This document shows positions 1 through 8,300 of a DNA stretch of 64,000 nucleotides, piece after piece. The notes beneath the pieces are model-generated. The model made no database searches. It had not been told where the DNA came from and worked only from the letters and a program-made list of their open reading frames with translations. The first letter of the stretch is position 1, and each line of letters starts with the position of its first letter. Source of the stretch: Teichococcus oryzae (GTDB lineage: Bacteria; Pseudomonadota; Alphaproteobacteria; Acetobacterales; Acetobacteraceae); contig NZ_VUKA01000003.1 in assembly GCF_008386565.1 (NCBI RefSeq), forward strand, positions 303,378 to 367,377, given 5' to 3'. A program made the translations under genes and the position numbers.

Positions 1-83
1 CCTTCGGCACGTTGGAGGACATGCAGAAGGCGCGGCACGACATGGTCAGGATGGCGCAGGAGGCCGGCGTCCCGGCTGCCTGA
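1..83 (+). CDS. C-terminal end of an unidentified protein
   Basis: The frame beginning at base 3 is open to a TGA at 81-83 and encodes 26 residues ending AQEAGVPAA. Only the tail is in the window, so no family can be assigned. The segment is charged and helical in character. It converges on phaC, with a hairpin between the two stops. Confidence 0.5.
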   Translation, partial: FGTLEDMQKARHDMVRMAQEAGVPAA

Positions 84-118
84 GGCACGGGCCTTCCCGA
101 GCCCCTTCAAGGCTCCAT

Positions 119-148
119 CCGGGGCGGCGCGATCAGCCGCCGCCCCGG
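119..148. terminator. Terminator-like hairpin between convergent genes
   Basis: An 11-bp perfect inverted repeat (CCGGGGCGGCG at 119-129 and its complement at 138-148) encloses an 8-nt loop. It lies between the stop at 83 and the phaC stop at 164, so it could end transcription from both sides. There is no T tract, so intrinsic termination is inferred. Confidence 0.5.
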
Positions 149-163
149 GTTCCCGAGCCGTGC

Positions 164-2191
164 TTATTTCTCCAGCACATAAAGGCCAGGCGCATCGGCG
201 ATCGGCGGATGCGCCGCGCTGCCCAGCGAGGGCGGCGCTTCCCGCGCCCCCGAGCGCGCCGCCAGCCATCCGGTCCAGTCGGTCCACCAGCTGCCGTCAT
301 GCCGGGTGGCGGTTCGGCGCCATTCCTCGGCCGTGGCCGGGGCGGGCGCGGCATCGTTGGTCCAGTAATTGCCCTTGCCGCCAGGGGGATTGATGATCCC
401 GGCGATATGCCCGCTTGACGCCAGGACATAGCGCACCTTGCCGCCCGCCAGCCGGGTGACGCGCCAGGCGGATTCCCAGGGAACGATGTGGTCCTTCTCC
501 GCCCCCACCGCGTAAAGGTCCAGCGTGATGCGGCGGAGGTCGAGCGGCTCGCCCTTCAGCCTTATCTTGCCGGGGACGATCAGGTTGTTCTCGGAATAAG
601 TGTTGCGCAGGTACCAGCTATGGGCGGCGCGGGCCATGCGCGTGCCATCGCTGTTCCAGTACAGCAGGTCGAAGGCCGGGGGCTTCTCGCCCAGGAGGTA
701 GTTGTTGACCACATTGGACCAGATCAGGTCGGTGGGCCGCAGCAGGTTGAACATGTTGGACATTTCGCGGCTGTCGAGATAGCCGCGCTGCATCATCTGC
801 TGCTCGATCAGGTCGAGCGCCGGCTCGTCCATGAACACGGCCGTGTCCCCGACGCGCTCGAAATCCTGCATCGACACCATGAAGGTGGCGGCGCCGAAGC
901 GCCTGTCGCCCCGGGCCGAAAGCCAGGCCAGCGTCATCGCCAGCAGCGTGCCGCCGATGCAGTAGCCCATGACGTTCAGCGTGTCGCTGCCGGTGATCTC
1001 CCGCGCCACCTCGCTCGCCGCCAGGGGCCCCAGATCCATGTAATCCTCGAAGCTGGTATCCTCCATCGCGGCATCGGGGTTCTTCCACGACACCATGAAG
1101 ACGGTGAAGCCCTGCGCCACCAGGTGCTGCACCATGCTGTTCTTCGGCTGCAGGTCGAGGATGTAGTACTTGTTGATCCAGGGCGGCAGGATCAGCAGCG
1201 GCACCTTGTGCGCCGTTTCGGTGGATGGCGCGTACTGGATCAGCTCCATCAGCTTGTTGCGATGGACGACCTTGCCGGGGGACAGCGCCAGGTTCCGCCC
1301 CGGCGCGAAGGCGGTCGCGTCCACCATGCTGAGGCGGCCCGCCTTGAGGTCCGCCATCAGGTTGCGCGCCCCCGCCGCCAGGCTGGCGCCCCCCGTTTCC
1401 ATGGCGCGGCGCAGCGCCGCCGGGTTGCTGGCCAGCAGCAGGGTCGGGCTCATCGCCTCGACGAACTGGCGCAGATGGAAGGCGAGCCGGCGCTGCTCGG
1501 CCTCATCCAGTCCGCTGGCCACCGAATCGCCCTGGCGCAGCAGCCAGTCCGAGGCCAGCAGGTAGCCCTCCTTCAAGGTGCGGTAGGCGGGGTTCGTCTG
1601 CCATTCCGGGGCCGAGAAGCGCTTGTCGGTCCGTTCCGCCGGGGGGTTGGGCCCGTTGCCCCACCAGCGCTTCCCGGCATCGTTCCATGCCTCCAGCGCG
1701 GCGCGCCAAAGGCCCGCGTTGAACTCCGTGGCCGCCATCATGGCCGTGCCGGGGCGGGCCAGCGAGCGCAGCCAGACGAGGCGCAAGGCCCGCGCGACTT
1801 CCGCCCAGTCCACCGGCACCACGTCGCGCAGCGGATTGGCGTTCCACATCTGGTCCATGGCACGCAGCAAGGGGTCCTTGGACAACTGGCCGCTGAGTTG
1901 CCTGGCGCCCATGGCCAGGAGTGAGCCGGTGAACTCGTCGGGTGCCTTCCACCAATCGGTGCCCGGGCGGGTGCCGGACTGGCCCATGGCCGATACGCTC
2001 TCAAGCCAGGCGGACCAGATGCCCAGCATGGCATCCGGCGCGGCCAGCGGCGGGGCGCCTGATGAAGGCCGGCTCCCCTCCGGCCCCGCATGGTGCCCCG
2101 CCCCTGATGGCGCTGCCCCTGTTGCCGCTGGCCCTGTTGCCGCTGGCCCTGGTGCTGGCCTTGGCCCGGTCCTGGATTCCGGTTTGGTCAT
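164..2191 (-). CDS. phaC: Class I poly(3-hydroxyalkanoate) synthase PhaC
   Basis: Polymerises 3-hydroxyacyl-CoA into PHA at the granule surface. The 675-aa product carries the lipase-like nucleophile box GYCIGG with catalytic Cys at about residue 411, the Asp region GAEKDHIVPW and the His region SSGHIAGI, so the catalytic triad is complete. Class I synthases are usually near 590 aa. The excess is a Gly/Pro/Ala-rich N-terminal extension of low complexity that includes the repeat GPAAT-GPAAT. I chose the ATG at 2191 because GAGGGA stands just upstream; an in-frame start 24 codons earlier lacks such support. No phaA, phaB or phasin gene is adjacent, so the gene appears to stand alone. Confidence 0.93.
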   Translation of the reverse strand: MTKPESRTGPRPAPGPAATGPAATGAAPSGAGHHAGPEGSRPSSGAPPLAAPDAMLGIWSAWLESVSAMGQSGTRPGTDWWKAPDEFTGSLLAMGARQLSGQLSKDPLLRAMDQMWNANPLRDVVPVDWAEVARALRLVWLRSLARPGTAMMAATEFNAGLWRAALEAWNDAGKRWWGNGPNPPAERTDKRFSAPEWQTNPAYRTLKEGYLLASDWLLRQGDSVASGLDEAEQRRLAFHLRQFVEAMSPTLLLASNPAALRRAMETGGASLAAGARNLMADLKAGRLSMVDATAFAPGRNLALSPGKVVHRNKLMELIQYAPSTETAHKVPLLILPPWINKYYILDLQPKNSMVQHLVAQGFTVFMVSWKNPDAAMEDTSFEDYMDLGPLAASEVAREITGSDTLNVMGYCIGGTLLAMTLAWLSARGDRRFGAATFMVSMQDFERVGDTAVFMDEPALDLIEQQMMQRGYLDSREMSNMFNLLRPTDLIWSNVVNNYLLGEKPPAFDLLYWNSDGTRMARAAHSWYLRNTYSENNLIVPGKIRLKGEPLDLRRITLDLYAVGAEKDHIVPWESAWRVTRLAGGKVRYVLASSGHIAGIINPPGGKGNYWTNDAAPAPATAEEWRRTATRHDGSWWTDWTGWLAARSGAREAPPSLGSAAHPPIADAPGLYVLEK

Positions 2192-2559
2192 GGTGTTCCC
2201 TCCCTCATGGGATGCGCTGCTTCCGGCCGGTTTCCGCCCATGGCGCCTGGACGCGGACATCACGCCGAACCAGGCACCCTTCTGGAACGCATCGGAGGCC
2301 GGATCGTGTTGCCGGGCAGGCCGCCAGGATGATGGCGAAAGCCAGGGGCCCGAGGGTGCCTCGCCCGATCCGCCAGGAACGCCGCAACACGTCCCGTCGC
2401 CGGATCAACCCGGGCGATGGCCGCCGGCCCGGCAGGCGCGGAACGCGGCATTCTTTTTTCCGGCACGACGCAACCATTCCCGCATGGCAGGATGGCGGGG
2501 CGGGCCCGCGACGCCCGCCCGGAACAAGAAATCCGGAACAAGAAACAGGGAGACGGCGA
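2192..2559. other. Intergenic region between divergent phaC and lipoprotein gene
   Basis: These 368 bases separate the divergent phaC and small lipoprotein genes and should hold both promoters. I see no convincing gene, RNA or strong repeat. Open frames here are extensions or antisense shadows. Confidence 0.4.
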
Positions 2560-2847
2560 ATGCGCCGCCTGATGCTGCTGCCCCTGCTGCTTTCAGGCTG
2601 CATGGCCCCGCCACCGGCGCCCGAGGCCGAAAACTGGCGTCCCCCGCCAGCCTCGGAAGCGGCGGCGCGGGATCGCGCGGCCGAGCTGGAATGCATCCGG
2701 CGCGGGGAAATGGCGGAACGGCAGCAGCCCTGGCTGGGCGCCAACAACCCGCGGGCCGCCGTGATCGGTGCCCGTGTGCGCAATTCCTGCCTGGATTCCT
2801 ATCGCCGGGGAGAGGGCTTCGGCGGGCGCGGCTTCCAACCCTATTAG
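2560..2847 (+). CDS. Small predicted lipoprotein
   Basis: A 95-aa protein beginning MRRLMLLPLLLSGC, a short positively charged, hydrophobic lipoprotein signal with the lipobox LLSGC at residues 10-14, followed by a Pro-rich linker. The mature part has two further Cys (in ELECIRRG and RNSCLDSY) that could form a disulfide. The start is preceded by AGGGAGA. It sits alone, divergent from phaC. The family is not recognised; envelope attachment is inferred from the lipobox. Confidence 0.7.
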   Translation: MRRLMLLPLLLSGCMAPPPAPEAENWRPPPASEAAARDRAAELECIRRGEMAERQQPWLGANNPRAAVIGARVRNSCLDSYRRGEGFGGRGFQPY

Positions 2848-3135
2848 AAGCATGCCGCGCCGCGGCGGAGGCGGGCCAGGACGCCTCGAACGGGGGACTT
2901 CCCTTCATAGTCGGATGGACATGTCCGCGATGCGGCCCGATTGGATCGCCACCGGCGTTCCGATGGGTATAAGGGGCCGACATGCCATCCTTCCGGCCAG
3001 AGCCATCCCGCAAGGCTTGCGCTGGCCGGGCCATCAGCACCGACGAACAGCGGCCCGCCGGAGAAGCCTGGCCATCGCGCCAAGCCTGTCCGGCGGATGC
3101 CGGGAAAAGCCGAAAGACGTGGAGTTGCCCTGAAC

Positions 3136-4392
3136 ATGAGCCTTGATGCACCGCCGGGGGAAAGCCCCGCCCCGCACTCCGGAACGATGGATGGCGACAA
3201 CGTCAGCCCGCAGGCCTGGAAGGCGCTCTGGGGCTCGGCCCTGGGCTATGCCATGGATGGCTTCGACCTGCTGATCCTGGGCTTCATGCTCCGCGCCATT
3301 TCGGCCGATCTGGGGCTGTCCCAGGCACAGGCCGCATCCCTGGTCACCGCCACGCTGGTGGGCGCGGTGATCGGCGGCATCGGCTTCGGCATGCTGTCCG
3401 ACCGGCTGGGCCGGGTGCGGGTGCTGACCTGGACCATCGTGCTGTTCGCGGTGTTCACCGGCCTTTGCGCCCTGGCCCAGGGCTATTGGGACCTGCTGAT
3501 CTACCGCACCATCGCCGGCATCGGCCTGGGCGGGGAGTTCGGCATCGGCATGGCGCTGGTGGCCGAGGCCTGGCCCGCCTCCAAGCGGGCCCGCGCTTCC
3601 TCCTATGTCGGGCTCGGCTGGCAGCTTGGCGTGCTGGGCGCGGCGTTGCTGACGCCGCTGCTGCTGCCCTTCGTCGGCTGGCGCGGGATGTTTGCCATCG
3701 GGCTTTTCCCGGCCGTTGTCGCCTATTTCATCCGCCAGCGCCTGCATGAGCCGGAGGTCTTCGTGCGGCGGACGGCGCGGGCGCCCAAGGCTTCCCCGCT
3801 CCGCCTGCTGGTGAGCGACCGGGAAACGACGCGCAACAGCCTCGGCCTGGTGATCCTCTGCTCGGTGCAGAATTTCGGCTATTATGGCGTGATGATCTGG
3901 CTGCCGAACTACCTGGCCACGCGGTTCGGCTTCGGCCTGACCCAGTCGGCGACCTGGACGGCGGTGACCATCCTCGGCATGGCCATCGGCATCTTCGCCT
4001 TTGGCCACATCGCCGACCGCGTCGGGCGCAAGCCGGCCTTCTTCGGCTACATGCTGGGCGCCGCCGTGATGGTGGTGGTTTATTCCCGGCTGACCGATCC
4101 CGCCGCCCTGCTCGTCGGCGGCGCCGTGATGGGCTTCTTCGTCAACGGCATGCTGGGCGGCTATGGCGCGCTGATGAGCGAGCTTTACCCCACCGCCGCG
4201 CGGGCCACGGCACAGAACGTGCTGTTCAACATCGGCCGCGCCGTCGGCGGCTTCGGGCCGGTCGTGGTCGGTGCCGTCGCGATGAGCCTGGGCTTCGACA
4301 CCGCCATCGCCCTGCTCGCCCTGCTTTACTTGCTGGACATCCTCGTCATGTGGCTCCTCATCCCCGAGCGCCGGGGCAGCGAGCTGTCATGA
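3136..4392 (+). CDS. MFS transporter, aromatic acid:H+ symporter (AAHS) type
   Basis: A 418-aa inner-membrane carrier with about 12 predicted transmembrane segments. The first helix contains DGFD, matching the DGxD motif of PcaK-like aromatic-acid:proton symporters. The conserved loop motif occurs in both halves (SDRLGRVR after TM2 and ADRVGRKP after TM8), as expected for the major facilitator superfamily. The likely substrate is an organic acid, but the actual compound is unknown. It is followed after about 100 bp by an M20 amidohydrolase and an orotate phosphoribosyltransferase-like gene on the same strand, so it may import what they process. Confidence 0.88.
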   Translation: MSLDAPPGESPAPHSGTMDGDNVSPQAWKALWGSALGYAMDGFDLLILGFMLRAISADLGLSQAQAASLVTATLVGAVIGGIGFGMLSDRLGRVRVLTWTIVLFAVFTGLCALAQGYWDLLIYRTIAGIGLGGEFGIGMALVAEAWPASKRARASSYVGLGWQLGVLGAALLTPLLLPFVGWRGMFAIGLFPAVVAYFIRQRLHEPEVFVRRTARAPKASPLRLLVSDRETTRNSLGLVILCSVQNFGYYGVMIWLPNYLATRFGFGLTQSATWTAVTILGMAIGIFAFGHIADRVGRKPAFFGYMLGAAVMVVVYSRLTDPAALLVGGAVMGFFVNGMLGGYGALMSELYPTAARATAQNVLFNIGRAVGGFGPVVVGAVAMSLGFDTAIALLALLYLLDILVMWLLIPERRGSELS

Positions 4393-4489
4393 CGCCCAGG
4401 CCGGCGCACCCCTCCCGCCTGCATCGCCGCAGCGGCGCGGGCGGACCGGGGCGCGAATGGGCCGGCGCTTCCTTCGGGGAGCCGGCGCC

Positions 4490-5737
4490 ATGAGCGAGGG
4501 GCTCGCGGAACGCCTCTTCGGGCAATTGCGGGAGGCGGGCTTCGACGGCGTCGGCATCACCCGCGAATGCTACGCCGAGGGCGAAACGCGGGCGCTGGAC
4601 ATCGTGGAGGCCGAGGCACGGCGCCTGGGGCTGGAAACGATGCGCGATGCCGGCGCCAATCTCTGGGCCACCCTGCCGGGGCAGGAACCGGGCCTGCCCG
4701 CCATCGCCTGCGGCTCGCATCTCGATTCGGTTCCGCAGGGCGGGAATTTCGACGGGGCGGCGGGCGTGCTGGCGGGCCTGCTGGCCCTGTCCCGGCTGCG
4801 GGAGGCAGGCTTCCGGCCACGCCGCTCCATCCGCCTGCTGGCGCTGCGGGGGGAGGAAAGCGCCTTCTACGGCCAGGCCTATCTCGGCTCCTCCGCCCTG
4901 TTCGGACGGCTGAAGGCGGAGGATCTGGCGGCCACCAACGTCGCCAGCGGCCGCACGCTGCGCCAGGCCATGGCCTCCGTCGGCGTCGATGTGGCGCGGG
5001 TGGAGCGGGGCGAGGCGCTGATCGACCCCGCCTCCCTCGCCTGCTGGCTGGAACTGCATATCGAGCAGGGGCCGGTGCTGCTGGCCCGCGACATGCCGGC
5101 GGCCGTGGTCACCGGCATCCGCGGCAATGTCCGCCACCGCGCGGTGGAATGCCTGGGCGAGGCCGGCCATTCCGGCGCCGTGCCGCGCTGGCTGCGGCGC
5201 GACACCGTGTTCGCGGTGGCCGAGCTGATCACCCGGCTGGACCGCCATTGGCGCACATTGCTGGAGCGCGGGCGGGACCTGGTCGTGACCTCGGGCATCA
5301 TCGGCACCGATCCGGCCGAGCACGCCCTGGCGCGGATCCCTGGGCGGATGACCTTTTCCCTCGACATACGCTCCCAGAGCCCGGAAACGCTGGAAGCCTT
5401 CTACGACCTTTTCCTGTCCGAATGCGCCGGCATCGCCCAGGAGCGCGGCGTGCGCTTCATCCCCGGCCGGCGGGTGGAGGCGGCGCCGGCCCGGATGGAT
5501 GCGGGGCTGATCGAGATCCTGCGGAAGCATCTGCAGGCCATGGGCCAGCAGGACGAGCCGATCCCCAGCGGGGCCGGCCATGACGCCGCGGTGTTCGCCA
5601 ATGCCGGCGTGCCGAGCGGCATGATCTTTGTGCGGAACGCCCATGGCTCCCACAATCCGAAGGAGGCCATGGCCATGGACGATTTCCATGTCGGCGCCGA
5701 GTTGCTGCGCCGCGCCCTGCAGGAGCTGGCGGCATGA
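4490..5737 (+). CDS. M20 family Zn amidohydrolase (carbamoylase / ureidopropionase type)
   Basis: A 415-aa enzyme of the AllC/HyuC/beta-ureidopropionase branch of M20 metallopeptidases, which hydrolyse N-carbamoyl amino acids or allantoate. Metal-ligand motifs are present: GSHLDSVPQGG near residue 80, GEESAFYG near 125, ELHIEQGPVL near 190 and the C-terminal GHDAAVFA and NAHGSHNPKE. The ATG at 4490 follows GGGGAG; an upstream in-frame ATG has weaker support. The stop overlaps the next gene by four bases (ATGA), so the two are translationally coupled. Pairing with a pyrimidine-ring-linked phosphoribosyltransferase makes an N-carbamoyl-beta-alanine or N-carbamoyl amino acid substrate attractive, but this is inference. 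Confidence 0.87.
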   Translation: MSEGLAERLFGQLREAGFDGVGITRECYAEGETRALDIVEAEARRLGLETMRDAGANLWATLPGQEPGLPAIACGSHLDSVPQGGNFDGAAGVLAGLLALSRLREAGFRPRRSIRLLALRGEESAFYGQAYLGSSALFGRLKAEDLAATNVASGRTLRQAMASVGVDVARVERGEALIDPASLACWLELHIEQGPVLLARDMPAAVVTGIRGNVRHRAVECLGEAGHSGAVPRWLRRDTVFAVAELITRLDRHWRTLLERGRDLVVTSGIIGTDPAEHALARIPGRMTFSLDIRSQSPETLEAFYDLFLSECAGIAQERGVRFIPGRRVEAAPARMDAGLIEILRKHLQAMGQQDEPIPSGAGHDAAVFANAGVPSGMIFVRNAHGSHNPKEAMAMDDFHVGAELLRRALQELAA

Positions 5738-6411
5738 GCCTCGACGACCACGCCGCCATTGCCGGGCAGAGCACGGCCCGGCTTCTGCTGGAAGCGGGCG
5801 CCATCCGGGTCAGCGCGGCGCAGCCCTTCTTCCTGGCGGCCGGATGGGCCAGCCCGGTTTACGTCGATTGCCGCCTGCTGATCGGCGAGCCGCGCTGGCG
5901 GCGCAAGGTGACGGACCTCGCCGTCGCCGCGCTGCGCCGCTCCCCCTCCACCCAGTTCAGCATCGTGGCCGGGGCCGAGACGGCGGGCATCCCCTGGGCG
6001 GGCTTCATCGCCGACAGGCTCGGCCTGCCGCTGCGCTACGTTCGCAAGCGGCCGCTCGGCATCGGCCGCAACGCCCAGGTCGAGGGTGGCGAGGTGGAAG
6101 GCCACAACGTCCTGCTCGTCGATGACCTGATCACGGATGGCGGCAGCAAGGCGTCCTTCGCCCAGGGGCTGCGGCAGGCGGGGGGCGTGGTGACGGACGC
6201 CTTCACCATCTTCCACCACGCGGTGTTCCCGGGCAGCCAGGAGCGGCTGGCGGCCCTGGGCCTGCGGCTGCACAGCCTGGCCGGCTGGCGGGACCTGCTG
6301 CGGATGGAGCCGATGGAAGGCCTCGACAAGGCGCAGCGCCGGGTCCTGGAGCTTTTCCTGTCCGATCCCGTGAGCTGGTCGGAACGGCATGGCGGCCGGG
6401 GGGCGGGCTGA
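5734..6411 (+). CDS. Orotate phosphoribosyltransferase-like protein
   Basis: A 225-aa type I phosphoribosyltransferase. The PRPP-binding signature VLLVDDLITDGGSK is near residues 125-138, and the orotate-type N-terminal segment GWASPVYVDCR is near residues 30-40. OPRT converts orotate and PRPP to OMP. The length fits PyrE, and the C-terminus is extended and Arg/Gly-rich. It is coupled to the M20 gene by an ATGA overlap instead of lying with other pyr genes, so it may be a dedicated salvage paralogue and not the housekeeping PyrE. I leave the symbol blank for that reason. Confidence 0.82.
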   Translation: MSLDDHAAIAGQSTARLLLEAGAIRVSAAQPFFLAAGWASPVYVDCRLLIGEPRWRRKVTDLAVAALRRSPSTQFSIVAGAETAGIPWAGFIADRLGLPLRYVRKRPLGIGRNAQVEGGEVEGHNVLLVDDLITDGGSKASFAQGLRQAGGVVTDAFTIFHHAVFPGSQERLAALGLRLHSLAGWRDLLRMEPMEGLDKAQRRVLELFLSDPVSWSERHGGRGAG

Positions 6412-6444
6412 GTCCGGCACGCCGCCGCCCCAGCCGGGGGCAGC

Positions 6445-7341
6445 TCACCCATCCCTGCGACGCAGTTGCTGCTCGCGCAGGAAGATGAAAAGGCCCGCGC
6501 CAATGATGATGACGGCCCCGGCCATGGTGAGTGGCCCGATCACCTCGTCGAAGAACAGGTAGCCGAAGATCATGCCCCACAGGATCAGCGTGTACTGATA
6601 GGGCACGACCACGGAAGCCGGCGCGATCCGCAGGGAATGGTTCACGCAAAGATTGCCGCAAAGCGAGCCGATGCCGAGGAACAGCATCAGCAGGAGGTCC
6701 AGCGCCCCCGGCGGCGTCCAGCCCTGGAACAACACCAGCGTGCCGCCGAAAAGCAGGGCGGCCAGAAGCTGCGCCGTCATCAGCACCGTCCCGGAGGTGC
6801 CGGCCAGCCTGCGCGTGGCGATCATGAAGCAGGCATAGCTGAAGCTGCCCGCGAGGGCGCAGGCCGCGCCCAGCGACAGGGAACCGGGCGAGGGATGCAG
6901 CGCCAGGACCACGCCGGCGAAGCCCACCGCCACCGCCGTCCAGCGGCGCCAGCCCACCCGTTCCCCGAGCAGAAAGGGGGACAGCGCGGTCACGTAGATC
7001 GGCGCGGCCATGTAGTAGGTCATGACTTCCGCCAGCGGCAGTTCCACCAGGGCCCAGAAGAAAAGCGAGGTCTCGAGCGTCGAGAAGATGATGCGCAGGA
7101 ATTGCAGGTCCCGGCGCGGTGCCTGCAGAAAGGCGTAAGGGCCGGCGCGCCGGATGAACGGCGCCATGACGCAAAGCCCGGAAATGCTGCGCACCAGCAG
7201 CAACTGGCCCACCGTATAGGCGCCAACCAGCCATTTTCCGAGCGTGTCGTTGACGGCGAAAAGCAGCACACCCAGCAACATCATGGCGATGCCGCCGCTG
7301 GTGCCTGCCGGCAGGGCCCACAGGCGCAGGAATGCGGACAC
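6445..7341 (-). CDS. EamA / DMT family transporter
   Basis: A 298-aa integral membrane protein with about 10 hydrophobic helices arranged as two EamA repeats. The first repeat begins at MMLLGVLLFAVNDTLGK and the second after GSFSYACFMIATRRL. Such drug/metabolite-superfamily proteins export or take up small metabolites. The C-terminal tail is short and basic (REQQLRRRDG). It converges on the OPRT-like gene with 33 bp between the stops. The substrate cannot be predicted. Confidence 0.85.
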   Translation of the reverse strand: MSAFLRLWALPAGTSGGIAMMLLGVLLFAVNDTLGKWLVGAYTVGQLLLVRSISGLCVMAPFIRRAGPYAFLQAPRRDLQFLRIIFSTLETSLFFWALVELPLAEVMTYYMAAPIYVTALSPFLLGERVGWRRWTAVAVGFAGVVLALHPSPGSLSLGAACALAGSFSYACFMIATRRLAGTSGTVLMTAQLLAALLFGGTLVLFQGWTPPGALDLLLMLFLGIGSLCGNLCVNHSLRIAPASVVVPYQYTLILWGMIFGYLFFDEVIGPLTMAGAVIIIGAGLFIFLREQQLRRRDG

Positions 7342-7506
7342 GAGACTATTCCACCCTTCGCGGCCCTTCTTGCCCGGAATGGAGGGAGCCGCCCCGCAGC
7401 ACTAGCCAGATGGCAGTGCGCTGCAAAGCCCAGGCCGGCGCGGGTCAGCCCCGATCCTCCCGCCTTTAGGGGCGAGCCATGGGGCTGGCGCCTGCCGGAC
7501 CCTTGC

Positions 7507-7893
7507 TCAGGGCTGTTCCCGCGGGTCGCGGGCAGGGCGCGGGCCGCCGGGGCGGGTGGCAATGAAAACGCCGGAGCCAAGGAGGCAAAGCGTCACCCCG
7601 GCCAGCACCAGGGAATTGTTCAACAGAAAGACCAGGGACACCCAGCTCGCCAGCAGGAGCAGCAGGGCACGGATCTTGGCGGCACGCGAAATCTCGCCCC
7701 GTTCCTGCCAGGCGCGCAGGGGCGGGCCGAGGCGGCGGCTCCGCAGCAATCGCTCCGCCAGGGCGGGCGAGGCGCGGGTGAAGGCCCAGAAGGCCAGCAG
7801 CAGAAAAGGCGTGGTCGGCAGCAATGGCAGCACGACGCCAAGCGCGGCCACCCCCAGGCTGACATAGCCGATGGCCAGCAGCACCAGTCTCAT
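7507..7893 (-). CDS. DUF454 (YbaN) family inner-membrane protein
   Basis: A 128-aa protein with the family hallmark LGVVLPLLPTTPFLLLAFW near the N-terminus and the motif GEISRRAKI-like (here GEISRAAKI) in the middle, plus about three transmembrane helices and a basic Pro-rich tail. E. coli YbaN belongs to this family; its function is not established. I placed the start at 7893 because homologues begin directly with the first helix. In-frame starts at 7923 and 7941 would add a hydrophilic leader. Confidence 0.82.
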   Translation of the reverse strand: MRLVLLAIGYVSLGVAALGVVLPLLPTTPFLLLAFWAFTRASPALAERLLRSRRLGPPLRAWQERGEISRAAKIRALLLLLASWVSLVFLLNNSLVLAGVTLCLLGSGVFIATRPGGPRPARDPREQP

Positions 7894-8300
7894 GCCCCCG
7901 CCATTGCCCGCTTCCCTCTCCATCCCCCTGCCCGCCCCCATGATCGGTCAGCCATGTTCCGCACCCGCCACAAGGCGGAGGCGGGCCGGCCCATGCGTTC
8001 CGGGAACCGGCAGGACGGCGGTCATGAACAGCGCCGCCGCCGGGAATGCCGGCGGCGGGCGGCCGGGGCAATCCATCCGCCGATCGCCCCGCAGTTCGGG
8101 GAAGATCCGTTGCCCATTCCAGCCTCCGATCCTGATGGGGTGGCCGGCGGAACCGGCGCGGGGTTCCAGCCCATCTGCTCCGTCATGCCGCCTGCCCCGC
8201 CACCGGACGGCACGGGCATCCGGCCGGCCTGATGAAGGGCCGTTCCTGAAAAGACCATGCGGGCCGCCGGAGTTGCGGCCATGATCGCGCCGCCGCCGGG
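7894..8300. other. Gap of about 400 bases without a supported gene
   Basis: The region between the DUF454 gene and the flavin monooxygenase stop is open in several frames because of its GC content, but no frame shows a ribosome binding site together with recognisable protein features. I see no RNA gene or repeat. A small undetected gene cannot be excluded. Confidence 0.35.

Noticed and set aside
488-1924. Long plus-strand frame opposite phaC
   Set aside because: It is antisense to a clearly conserved phaC and its translation is His/Arg/Gln-rich without domains, as expected from GC-rich antisense frames.
6466-8232. 588-codon plus-strand open frame
   Set aside because: It crosses the EamA and DUF454 genes in antisense and is Gln/Arg/His-rich; no start signal or domain.
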